Below the pieces are notes generated by a model, which saw only the letters and a program-made list of their open reading frames with translations, was not told the DNA's origin and did no database searches. Both the position numbers and the translations under genes were made by a program. A stretch of 64,000 bases of DNA from an uncultured Bacteroidota bacterium (GTDB lineage Bacteria > Bacteroidota > Bacteroidia > Bacteroidales > P3), in contig CACYJU010000003.1 in the NCBI GenBank assembly GCA_902774845.1, positions 1 to 64,000 on the forward strand, in the 5' to 3' direction. Below, one piece after another: positions 9,216-16,858 of the stretch. Position 1 is the first letter of the stretch. Each line of letters starts with the position of its first letter.

Positions 9216-9225
9216 TCTTTTTACG

Positions 9226-10782
9226 TCAGCTTATGGGAACCCTGCGATCCAAGCCGAAACTCATAGGCGACACCTTGAGCAGCGGAGCGAACTGAAGGCG
9301 CTTCCACTCGTTGATGCGCACCTTGCGGAGCACTTCTTTCACCACCTCCTCGTCATAGCCTTCAGCCACAATCTCCTCCTGACACATCTGCTCTTCGATA
9401 TGGAGGTTCAGTATGGCGTCGAGCACCTCATAGTCAGGCAGCGAGTCTGTATCTTTCTGGTTGGGACGCAGTTCGGCCGACGGAGCCTTGTCTATGGTAT
9501 GCTGAGGAATTATCTCCTTCTCGCGGTTGATATAGTTCGAAAGCTCATACACCTCGGTCTTATATAGGTCTGCGATAACCCCAAGCGAACCGCAGCTGTC
9601 GCCATAGAGTGTACCATAGCCCATAGCCGCCTCACTCTTGTTGGTGGTGTTGAGAGCCAGCGCACCGAACTTGTTGGCATACGACATTACGAGGGTTCCG
9701 CGTATACGAGCCTGAAGGTTCTCTTCAGTCACATCCTCTGCACGATCACCGAAGACAGGTCTCAAAGCCTGCTTGAATGCGTCATACATAGGCTTTATCG
9801 GCACGATATCATAAGCCACACCCAGGTTGTTAGCCAGATCTTCTGCATCTTTCACCGAGTGGTCGGTGGAATACTGCGAAGGCATCAGCAATCCGTGAAC
9901 GTTCTCAGGACCTATGGCTTCGGCAGCCAGTGCACAGACCAAAGCAGAGTCGATGCCACCCGAAAGACCCAACACCGCACGCTTCTGTCCGTTCTTCTCG
10001 AAATACTCTCTTATACCCAGAATGAGGGCTTTGTGCACCAGATCCACCGCTTCAGGTTTCTCATCCTCACACTCCTCAAGGAGCTGCATGTCGACACTCT
10101 GCGACCACTCCTCAAAGTAGGGGAACTGTGTAAGAAGTCCACCGGCGGCGTTGAGTGCCAGCGATCCACCGGCAAAGAGATAGCTACCCTCGCCGCCAAT
10201 GCGGTTGACATATACCAACGACGAGTTGAGGTTCTCCACAATCTTGCGCATACGGTAACGAGTACGGTATGGACGGTTGTAGTCGAAGACGTTACATCCA
10301 CAGCACACCACTATGTCGGGTTGCTCGATATTATGCTTGCTCAACTCCTTCAGATCCTCATAGAAACCGATGGCTATGCGCTGTTCCTGGAACTGTATGA
10401 GCTGCACACCCTCACCACGAACAAAATACTTCTGCTCGTCGGGTGAGAGATATTTCTTCGTGATGATAGCACGGATAGCGTTATTCTGCACGAAGACTAT
10501 GGCGTTACAGAGACCACGATCCTGCAGCTGCAGAGGCATGCCCACCAGGAAAGCACGGTGTTCCGACTGCGCTATAAGCTCCTGAAGCACAGCCTGTGCA
10601 CGTTTCTGAATGTCGGTGTAGCTTACCGACCCAAAGAGAGGATAGCCACAGAGGGTGCAGGCCGGAAAGACAGTAAGCAGAGCCGACTTCGACTCAGGAC
10701 GGTCCAGCTCTTCAAGTATCCACTTCAGATTCTCTTCAGGATTATTAGTTGCAATATTATGCTGTACGATATGAATGTTCAT
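9226..10782 (-). CDS. nadE: NAD+ synthase with degenerate glutaminase (nitrilase) domain
   Basis: 518 residues. The C-terminal half carries the ATP-pyrophosphatase loop SGGIDS (274-279) and later motifs (ALNTTNKSEAAMGYGTLYGD; APSAELRPNQKDTDSLPDY) of NAD+ synthetase, which amidates nicotinate adenine dinucleotide to NAD+. The N-terminal domain has the nitrilase fold that normally releases ammonia from glutamine, but two of three catalytic residues are changed: the FPE motif reads FPACTLCGY (Glu to Ala, residue 41) and the ICED motif reads GFYEDL (Cys to Tyr, residue 141). The Lys region (IITKKYLSPDEQKYF, ~109-110) remains. The enzyme is therefore predicted to depend on free ammonia. Codons at both sites were checked on the minus strand (GCC, TAT). 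The domain is otherwise intact and in frame. Confidence 0.9.
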   Translation of the reverse strand: MNIHIVQHNIATNNPEENLKWILEELDRPESKSALLTVFPACTLCGYPLFGSVSYTDIQKRAQAVLQELIAQSEHRAFLVGMPLQLQDRGLCNAIVFVQNNAIRAIITKKYLSPDEQKYFVRGEGVQLIQFQEQRIAIGFYEDLKELSKHNIEQPDIVVCCGCNVFDYNRPYRTRYRMRKIVENLNSSLVYVNRIGGEGSYLFAGGSLALNAAGGLLTQFPYFEEWSQSVDMQLLEECEDEKPEAVDLVHKALILGIREYFEKNGQKRAVLGLSGGIDSALVCALAAEAIGPENVHGLLMPSQYSTDHSVKDAEDLANNLGVAYDIVPIKPMYDAFKQALRPVFGDRAEDVTEENLQARIRGTLVMSYANKFGALALNTTNKSEAAMGYGTLYGDSCGSLGVIADLYKTEVYELSNYINREKEIIPQHTIDKAPSAELRPNQKDTDSLPDYEVLDAILNLHIEEQMCQEEIVAEGYDEEVVKEVLRKVRINEWKRLQFAPLLKVSPMSFGLDRRVPIS

Positions 10783-10906
10783 GATACGATTGCTTGATTG
10801 TATAATTGCTTGAATGTTTTAAACTCTTAAACCTTACAGCCCTTTCTGTGAAACAAAACACTTTTACTTTTCACTCACACAATAACGCATTCATGCATTC
10901 TCGCAT

Positions 10907-11422
10907 TCAAAAAAGGTATCTCACACTGAGGGCTCCGCTTCCGCCGAGTCCGACCGCATCGGTGGCTCCGAAGATGTTATATCGTGGGAAGATGTCGATG
11001 GAGAACTGCAACGGGAAGGAGAAGTTGTATTCGATACCCAGCTGGAATCCAGCACCGAGGCCGAAGTGGTAGTCGCCAAAATACCATCCCAGATTCACAC
11101 CAGGACCCACATACCATGCAAGCCCTTTGACTATATACCAGTGGAAATGGAAAGCGGTGGATATGTTAAGGTAACCCCACTGATCATTCTGAGCCCATCC
11201 CAGGTCCACTTCCAGACGGTAGCGACCAAGCATCTTCTGCCAGGTGACATCGAACTCGCCCGAACGGTCAGGACCAGCGCCCAAACGGAAACCGAAAGCG
11301 TCACCCGAACGGCGGCTGCTGTCAGCCACCTTTTCAGGTTCAACCGAGATGCTGTCAACCGACTGCGACAAGGCATTGAACGACAACAGCAACAGTGTTA
11401 ATATGAACAATATACGCTTCAC
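10907..11422 (-). CDS. Outer-membrane beta-barrel protein (paralogue 1 of 3)
   Basis: I place the start at the GTG at 11422, which has an AAGGA ribosome-binding site seven bases upstream. The TTG at 11446 falls inside a TATTTTTG promoter -7 box and is rejected. The 171-residue product has a signal peptide (RILFILTLLLLSFNALSQ), alternating beta strands rich in Gly and aromatics, and ends in SVRYLF, a C-terminal phenylalanine signature for BAM-dependent insertion. It is the most diverged of three adjacent paralogues. These small porin-like barrels are common in Bacteroidales; function unknown. Confidence 0.8.
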   Translation of the reverse strand: MKRILFILTLLLLSFNALSQSVDSISVEPEKVADSSRRSGDAFGFRLGAGPDRSGEFDVTWQKMLGRYRLEVDLGWAQNDQWGYLNISTAFHFHWYIVKGLAWYVGPGVNLGWYFGDYHFGLGAGFQLGIEYNFSFPLQFSIDIFPRYNIFGATDAVGLGGSGALSVRYLF

Positions 11423-11482
11423 ACGATTATCCTTAAAGAAGTGCAAAAATACGCAAATAAACTGACAATATATGTACTATAG

Positions 11483-11518
11483 ATAAAAAAGAAACGCCAC
11501 CCCGCAGGATGGCGTTCC
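11483..11518 (-). terminator. Rho-independent terminator after barrel paralogue 2
   Basis: Inverted repeat AACGCCA (11493-11499)/TGGCGTT (11510-11516) followed on the minus strand by a T-rich tract. Confidence 0.75.
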
Positions 11519-11542
11519 ATATCGAGTATGCTTAACTCTTTA

Positions 11543-12103
11543 TCAGAAGCGATAGCGGACGCTGAAATTGGCCCATCCACCGTAGTAGTAAGGATGTCCC
11601 GGAATCATAAAATTGATCGACGGACGATAGTCGAGAGCAAGCTGCAAGGGGAAGTCGAAATCATATTGAACACCAACCTGCGCACCAACACCAAGGCTGA
11701 AACGAGCCCTGTAGAAATTGCCAGTGGTGTAATAGGCACCGTAGTAAGAGCCATCCCATGTATTGAAAAACACGCCAAGATTTGCTTGAGGTCCTACAAA
11801 CCAACCCAAACCTTTAATGATGTTCCAATACCACTGATAACTGCCTGCTACATGCAGATAACCACGACTATAATAACGGTAGCCATCGTACCAACGACCG
11901 TAGCCGTCCCAACCGAAGTCAACCTCAATGCGATTGCGATCACTCAATCCGATTATACCGGAAGCTTCAATTCCATAACCCCATCCACCATAGTAGCTGG
12001 TGTACGCATCACCCACTCTGAGACCGAGCGAGAAACCATCCTGTGCCTTTGCCGTCGCACCCAAGGCGACAACAGCAAATAGCATAATAAAAAATCTTTT
12101 CAT
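11543..12103 (-). CDS. Outer-membrane beta-barrel protein (paralogue 2 of 3)
   Basis: 186 residues starting MKRFFIMLFAVVALGATAKAQ (signal peptide). The mature part is rich in Gly, Tyr and Trp with amphipathic strands and ends in FSVRYRF, the beta-signal. It aligns with the genes on both sides: all share a 'GLxWxVGPxxNLG' strand near the middle and a 'GxxxGIxYDFDFPxQLxLDYRP' segment near the end. It has its own promoter and terminator, so the three paralogues appear to be separately expressed. Role unknown; small eight-stranded barrels of this kind are often annotated only as porin family proteins. Confidence 0.82.
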   Translation of the reverse strand: MKRFFIMLFAVVALGATAKAQDGFSLGLRVGDAYTSYYGGWGYGIEASGIIGLSDRNRIEVDFGWDGYGRWYDGYRYYSRGYLHVAGSYQWYWNIIKGLGWFVGPQANLGVFFNTWDGSYYGAYYTTGNFYRARFSLGVGAQVGVQYDFDFPLQLALDYRPSINFMIPGHPYYYGGWANFSVRYRF

Positions 12104-12172
12104 CTTTGTGTGTTTTAGTTATACATATATGTTTATCATTCAGAATGTTTTTTTCGACACCTAGAAATGGTG

Positions 12173-12202
12173 CAAAATTACCACATAATCTCAAAGACTC
12201 AA
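12173..12202 (-). promoter_or_regulatory. Promoter for barrel paralogue 2
   Basis: On the minus strand, TTG (12200-12202), a 19-nt spacer and TAATTTTG (12173-12180) match the Bacteroidota consensus exactly. Confidence 0.75.
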
Positions 12203-12242
12203 CTCCCCTTTCGCAATATAAATCAACCACCATGTGTTAAGA

Positions 12243-12277
12243 ACAAAAAAGGAGCGTCGCCATATCCGGCGACGCCC
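12243..12277 (-). terminator. Rho-independent terminator after barrel paralogue 3
   Basis: 8-bp stem GCGTCGCC (12254-12261)/GGCGACGC (12268-12275) followed on the minus strand by CCTTTTTTG. Confidence 0.85.
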
Positions 12278-12302
12278 TTCTTATATAGATATGTCTTTCA
12301 GC

Positions 12303-12797
12303 TTAGAAACGATAGCGGACGCCGAAGCAGAACGAGTCGTTATAGTGGCCAAAGAAGTTGTTTTCCCAGGGATGGAAGTTATACATAGGCCTGTAGTCGA
12401 GGGTCAGCTGTACCGGAGCGTCGAAATCGTACTCGATACCAACCTGTCCTCCAACACCGAAGCTGAAGGGGAGGTAGCTGAACTGAGTGGAGATATTTGC
12501 AGCGGGACCCACATACCAGTGGAGACCTTTCACGATGTTCCAACGCCACTGATAGGCAGCGGTGAACTGGAGACCAGCATAGTTATAGCCAGCATAATGC
12601 CAATAGTGGAAACCAAGGTCCATTTCAAGGCGGTTCAGTTCAGGACCAATACCCCACATGAAGGAAACTTCAACAGGAAAACCTGCGTAACCATAACCCA
12701 CACGGGCACCGATAGCGTACTTCTCGCTGCCAGCCTGTGCCATTGCTGATGCGCTGAGCGCAATCACAGCAACCAACATGATAAAGAATTTCTTCAT
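12303..12797 (-). CDS. Outer-membrane beta-barrel protein (paralogue 3 of 3)
   Basis: 164 residues with a signal peptide (MKKFFIMLVAVIALSASAMAQ). Shared features with the two downstream genes are the LHWYVGPAANI strand, GIEYDFDAPVQLTLDYRPMY and the C-terminal FGVRYRF. A -7 box (TAATTTTG at 12876-12883, minus strand) lies ~80 nt upstream of the start. It is probably a small outer-membrane barrel of unknown cargo. The triplication seems old, because the proteins differ throughout while keeping the end motifs. Confidence 0.82.
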   Translation of the reverse strand: MKKFFIMLVAVIALSASAMAQAGSEKYAIGARVGYGYAGFPVEVSFMWGIGPELNRLEMDLGFHYWHYAGYNYAGLQFTAAYQWRWNIVKGLHWYVGPAANISTQFSYLPFSFGVGGQVGIEYDFDAPVQLTLDYRPMYNFHPWENNFFGHYNDSFCFGVRYRF

Positions 12798-12940
12798 TTT
12801 CTTTTTGATTTTTAGTTATACAATTAGTTTGTTAACCTTACTTTTTGACACGTGTGTAATATGTTTATAACGTTGCAAAATTACATCTATTTTGCAAAAC
12901 AGCATTTTTTCCACTTCATTTTTAAATCAACCGACCGATG

Positions 12941-13981
12941 TTAAGAACGATAGTCGCCCCTGTCCACCACCGTCTCGTAGCCTATGGCACGCATGCGGTA
13001 TTCGGTACAGTTACGACACTCCGCCGCCTCATCGCCGGTGCAGATCTTGTTGTCGTAGATGGCATAGTCTTTGCGGTGTTCGGTAGGCGAAAGGTTAGGC
13101 ATCACCACGTTGGCTCCAGCCATTATTCCCCTCTCCCGCCCCAGCGGATGGAGCGTACCCAGCGCCGTAGTGGCAGGAAGCAGCACATGAGGGTGTATCA
13201 GTCGTATGATAGAGAGGAGCCTCAACGTGGTCTCCACACTGCCCTGTGGCTGGTCAGCGAACGGGGTGTCGTGGGCTGGTATGAACGGACCAATGCCGAC
13301 CATGTGAGGCTTGAACGTGCGTATGAACTGAAGGTCTTTGAAGATGGTTTCCACCGTCTGGAACGGAGAACCCACCATAAATCCACATCCCACCTGATAG
13401 CCAATCGTCTTCAGAGTCTCGAGGCAATGCATCCTGTTGTCGAATGACATATCCGACGGATGTAGTTTCTCATAGTGCTCCTTGTCGGCCGTCTCATGCC
13501 TCAGCAGGTAGCGGTTGGCGCCGGCGTCAAAGAGACGCTGGTAACTCTCGTCGCTGCGCTCACCCAGAGAGAGCGTTATGGCACAGTCGGGATAGCGATG
13601 ACGCACCTCCGACACGATGCGCACCATCCTCTCGTCGTCGAACCAGGCATCCTCTCCACCCTGCATCACGAAAGTGCGGAATCCGAGCCTATAACCCTTC
13701 TCGCAGCAGTCAAGTATCTGCTCGTCGGTGAGGCGGTAACGCACCGCTCCCTTCTGACTGCGTCGCAGACCGCAGTAGAGACAGTCGTTCTTGCAGTGGC
13801 TCGATATCTCGATAAGCCCACGAATAAAGACCCTCTTCCCATATATCCCGTCAGCCACCTCACGAGCCTGCTCAAAGAGATTTTTTACCAACGCCTCATC
13901 GTCGGAGGCGAGCAGCTGACGCAGCTGACCGAGGGTGATGTCGCCATTGCGACGGATTTCAGATACAACCGAGCTCTCCAT
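12941..13981 (-). CDS. hydE: [FeFe]-hydrogenase H-cluster maturation radical SAM enzyme HydE
   Basis: 346 residues from the ATG at 13981 (an in-frame TTG just before is unlikely). The radical-SAM motif is C63-x3-C67-x2-C70 (CKNDCLYCGLR), preceded by the FIRGLIEISSHC segment typical of HydE. The C-terminal Cys triad (C314, C322, C325) matches the position of the accessory cluster in HydE. The enzyme helps build the organic ligand of the H-cluster of [FeFe]-hydrogenase, so this organism very likely makes hydrogenase. HydF, HydG and the hydrogenase are not in the window. A mobile-element remnant ends only 14 nt upstream of the start codon, so the gene's promoter lies in or beyond that element. 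Its biotin-synthase-like relative PylB is a less likely alternative. Confidence 0.9.
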   Translation of the reverse strand: MESSVVSEIRRNGDITLGQLRQLLASDDEALVKNLFEQAREVADGIYGKRVFIRGLIEISSHCKNDCLYCGLRRSQKGAVRYRLTDEQILDCCEKGYRLGFRTFVMQGGEDAWFDDERMVRIVSEVRHRYPDCAITLSLGERSDESYQRLFDAGANRYLLRHETADKEHYEKLHPSDMSFDNRMHCLETLKTIGYQVGCGFMVGSPFQTVETIFKDLQFIRTFKPHMVGIGPFIPAHDTPFADQPQGSVETTLRLLSIIRLIHPHVLLPATTALGTLHPLGRERGIMAGANVVMPNLSPTEHRKDYAIYDNKICTGDEAAECRNCTEYRMRAIGYETVVDRGDYRS

Positions 13982-13995
13982 CAATCTTCAACGTT

Positions 13996-14158
13996 AGGGA
14001 GGTTCTAAAAATTAGGTGTTGTGAGATTTGATTGCATTTTGTGGTAGATTGGCCATTTGGACGATGGCGTAATATGGTGTATTATAACTGAGTACAAATG
14101 GTCAATATATTGTGAAAGGTGATTAAATATCATTATATCTAATTTATAGAACCTCCCT
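13996..14158. mobile_element. MITE-like element with 20-bp terminal inverted repeats
   Basis: The left end AGGGAGGTTCTAAAAATTAG (13996-14015) and the complement of the right end, AGGGAGGTTCTATAAATTAG (14139-14158), match at 19 of 20 positions. The 163-bp element is AT-rich with no coding capacity. It fills the space between hydE and the hexosaminidase gene, ending directly at the latter's stop codon. Flanking bases (GTTA/TTTA outside GGGAGG) allow a short imperfect target duplication but do not prove it. Confidence 0.75.
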
Positions 14159-16036
14159 TTATTTAATCACATAGTCGTAGACCTCTTCCTGAGGCAGACC
14201 GTTGAACACCGAACGCAAGCGGAGCGTCGTGCCCTCTTTCAGAACCAGCGGCTCAACGTAAGTGGCCGACTCCAGCGTAGGCATAGTGCCGTCGGTGGTG
14301 TAGTAGACGAAGGTACCCTCCACTTCAGAGCTCACGCTCACGATGTAGTTGTCACCCTGATGGTGAGAAATCTTCACCGACGGCTTGAACGACCCCTCGC
14401 AGAAGTTGTAGTCCAACGCCTCGAAACGCAGCTTGTGACGCTGCACCTTGCTGCGGAAATGGCTCCAGTCACGGCGGCCAGCAGGAGTCCAGAGGACCTC
14501 TGAGACAGCACACAGGCGAGGCAGCAGCATATATTCAGCCTGCGACCAGCGGGTGATATATTCAGTCCAGAGCTCGCACTGGCCACCTGCCACCTTCGAA
14601 GCCACTCCAGCAGGGGTGTCTTTCGGCACCAGCTCCAACGAATAGACTTTTTCCAATGTGATAGGCTGTCCGATAGCCTGAGGCTGGTATTTCGGGTTAG
14701 CCTGGTAGTAGTCGAGCGAGCAGAAGTCAGACGGCGTCATGATGACCTTCCTGCCTTCGGCAGCCGCCTCCATACCACGCTGTGTACCACGCCACGCCAT
14801 TATCATATCGTCGTCGCCCACCGAGGCAGCATCCACCTCATCCCAGACTACAGCATGACGGCCCAGTTCCGCCAGATGGTCACAGAGCTGGCGAGCCAGC
14901 CACTGCTGCAGGTCGCCCTCATTCTCCAGATGCAGGCTCCGCATCTTGGCCTGACAGTGAGGACAGAGCTCCCACTCGTCATAGAACACCTCGTTGCCGC
15001 CGATATGTATGTACTCCGACGGGAACATCGACACCACCTCGTCCAGAATGTCAAACAAGAAAGCCAGCACGCTGTCGTTGCCAGCACAGAGCACGGCGGT
15101 AGGAGGCCAGTATGGGCCCGTCTGCACCGCTATCTCCTCATCCCTCCCACACGACAGATGTGGATAGGAGGCGAGGATAGCGCTCGCATGACCCGGAACG
15201 TCTATCTCTGGCACTATATCTATATGCAGCTGTGCGGCGTATGCCACTAGTTCTTCCACCTCGTCACGGGTGTAGAATCCACCATAGTTCTGAGCCTCAC
15301 CCTGTATCGGAGGCAAGGCATCTTGCCAAGCCATACCGCTACGGTCGCCACGCCACGAGCCCACCTTGTTCAGCAACGGATAGCGCTGGCTCTCCAGCCT
15401 CCATCCATGGTCGTCGGTCAGATGCCAGTGGAACTTGTTCATCTTATAGGCAGCCATCACATCCAGCAGCCTTTTGATATACTTCACCGAGAAATAATGG
15501 CGCGACACGTCGAGATGGCAACCACGCCACGCATACTGAGGGTAGTCGACCACCGTGCACTCCGGCAACGTTACCTTCGAATAGCGCGTCTTGGAGATAT
15601 CCTCAGGCAACATCTGCACCAACGACTGGAAACCATAGAAGAGGCCCGTCTCGCTGTTGGCCGACACTCGTATGCCCGACGGACGTATCTCAAGCACATA
15701 GCCCTCGTCGCCGAGGGTGTCATCGACCGAGTCGTTGATTGTGAACACAATGGAGTTTCCCTGTTCCCGTCCCGAGAGCTTCAGGTGGAAATGCAGCTGG
15801 CGGAGCGACTTCGTGATATATCTGGCCGTCTTGCTGTTCTGTCCAAGGTTTGGGAAGCACACCTTCGTGTGGTTAGAGAGCGTGAAAGAGCGCGCCTTTG
15901 TGGTCACCGACACTGGTTCGGGTATGATGCTCACCTCGCTGGCAACGTAACTGCGACCGCACGACGAAAGCATCAGTATCAGCAGAATAGCCACCATCCA
16001 AAGGGGAAAACCGATATGTAAAGACAACCGTTTCAC
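14159..16036 (-). CDS. GH20 beta-N-acetylhexosaminidase-like lipoprotein with D-to-N catalytic change
   Basis: 625 residues. A lipoprotein signal (LILMLSSC, lipid-attached Cys26) is followed by the GH20 N-terminal domain (~35-160) and a TIM barrel with family landmarks: WRGCHLDVSRHYF (R171), NKFHWHLTDDHGWRLE (~200-215), EIDVPGHASA (~277-286) and GGQCELWTEYI. The catalytic pair, normally Asp-Glu in HxGGDE, reads HIGGNE (N348, E349; codon AAC checked). The C-terminal ~80 residues form a chitobiase-type beta-sandwich. GH20 enzymes use the Asp to orient the substrate N-acetyl group, so this protein may be weak, altered in specificity or a glycan-binding pseudoenzyme. It lies at the cell surface or in the periplasm. 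The fold assignment is firm; activity is uncertain. Confidence 0.88.
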   Translation of the reverse strand: MKRLSLHIGFPLWMVAILLILMLSSCGRSYVASEVSIIPEPVSVTTKARSFTLSNHTKVCFPNLGQNSKTARYITKSLRQLHFHLKLSGREQGNSIVFTINDSVDDTLGDEGYVLEIRPSGIRVSANSETGLFYGFQSLVQMLPEDISKTRYSKVTLPECTVVDYPQYAWRGCHLDVSRHYFSVKYIKRLLDVMAAYKMNKFHWHLTDDHGWRLESQRYPLLNKVGSWRGDRSGMAWQDALPPIQGEAQNYGGFYTRDEVEELVAYAAQLHIDIVPEIDVPGHASAILASYPHLSCGRDEEIAVQTGPYWPPTAVLCAGNDSVLAFLFDILDEVVSMFPSEYIHIGGNEVFYDEWELCPHCQAKMRSLHLENEGDLQQWLARQLCDHLAELGRHAVVWDEVDAASVGDDDMIMAWRGTQRGMEAAAEGRKVIMTPSDFCSLDYYQANPKYQPQAIGQPITLEKVYSLELVPKDTPAGVASKVAGGQCELWTEYITRWSQAEYMLLPRLCAVSEVLWTPAGRRDWSHFRSKVQRHKLRFEALDYNFCEGSFKPSVKISHHQGDNYIVSVSSEVEGTFVYYTTDGTMPTLESATYVEPLVLKEGTTLRLRSVFNGLPQEEVYDYVIK

Positions 16037-16129
16037 ACTGCAAAAATACTAAAAAAAACAGAATCCCCCAGTGAATACAGAATGCGAGAATTTCTTAATG
16101 CTTTAATACATGTGAGAAAAACCAGTTTG

Positions 16130-16212
16130 GGTTTATCTTAGGTTTATCTTAGGTTTATCTTGACTTTACGTTGACCTTACGTTGACCTTACGTAAACATT
16201 ACGTTGATGTAA
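16130..16212. repeat. Period-11 degenerate tandem array
   Basis: About eight 11-nt units drifting from GGTTTATCTTA through ACCTTACGTTG to ATGTAACGTTA. Confidence 0.85.
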
Positions 16213-16230
16213 CGTTAACCTTGACCCTAA

Positions 16231-16491
16231 TTGTCGTACAAGAGTGAGAGCAATGCTGAGCTCGCTCAAGTATTGCCGAGCCGCAGAGACAATGACTCTG
16301 AAGGAGGCAATTGTCGTACAAGAGTGAGAGCAATGCTGAGCTCGCTCAAGCATTGCCGAGCCGCAGAGACAAAGACTCTGAAGGAGGCAATTAGACTCTG
16401 AAGGAGGCAATTGTCGTACAAGAGTGAGAGCAATGCTGAGCTCGCTCAAGTATTGCCGAGCCGCAGAGACAATGACTCCAAAAGGAGGCAA
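16231..16491. repeat. Three tandem 80-nt structured intergenic elements
   Basis: Units start at 16231, 16311 and 16411 (TTGTCGTACAAGAGTGAGAG...), with a 20-nt partial duplication at 16391-16410. Each unit can pair TTGTC with GACAA as an outer stem around an inner hairpin (GCAATGC/GCATTGC in unit 2). A diverged single copy lies at 55662-55742. Confidence 0.85.
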
Positions 16492-16539
16492 CCATGAACT
16501 ATGAACCATGAATCATTAACCCTGAACCCAAATTACCCC

Positions 16540-16642
16540 CCACTAACACATTAACACGATTACACCAATACACCATTACACCCGCGCCAGCCCCACTAAC
16601 ACATTAACGCATTAACGCATTAACACATTAACACATTAACAC
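16540..16642. repeat. Period-8 degenerate tandem arrays
   Basis: Two blocks of 8-nt units (ACATTAAC, ACACCATT, GCATTAAC) at 16541-16581 and 16593-16642, separated by a GC-rich CCCGCGCCAGCCCC spacer. Confidence 0.8.
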
Positions 16643-16660
16643 CTCTTACTTCTTTCATAG

Positions 16661-16726
16661 TTATGTCATAGTATAGTCGTGGTATAGTCGTGGTATAGTC
16701 GTGGTATAGTCGTGGTATAGTCGTGA
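16661..16726. repeat. Period-11 tandem array
   Basis: At least four near-perfect units of GTCGTGGTATA, among the least diverged arrays in the window. Confidence 0.85.
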
Positions 16727-16858
16727 AAATACACAAATAATGACGAATTTAACTTTTTTTAAGGCAGTCCGTGACGAATTTAACATTTCGCAGGGTCATT
16801 ACATAGGTGAGAATGCCTTACGTACTAAACAATAGGTGTTCTGCGTTATAGTTCTACT

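Larger units (their letters stand above)
16037..16858. other. Repeat-dense intergenic region
   Basis: Between divergently transcribed genes, ~0.8 kb consists almost entirely of short repeats: an 11-nt array (16130-16212), three 80-nt structured units (16231-16491), 8-nt arrays (16540-16642) and another 11-nt array (16661-16726). An apparent 110-codon frame on the minus strand (16177-16509) is created by the 80-nt repeats and is not regarded as a gene. Confidence 0.8.

Noticed and set aside
11423..11446. TTG start for barrel paralogue 1
   Set aside because: The TTG is part of a TATTTTTG promoter box; the GTG at 11422 has a ribosome-binding site and gives a proper signal peptide.
16231..16491. 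Regular ~80-nt repeats resembling a CRISPR array
   Set aside because: The whole 80-nt unit is repeated with no unique spacers, and no cas genes are present; it is a tandem structured intergenic element.
16177..16509. A 110-codon open frame on the minus strand
   Set aside because: It is produced by translating the 80-nt repeats; the peptide repeats itself and has no start context or coding character.
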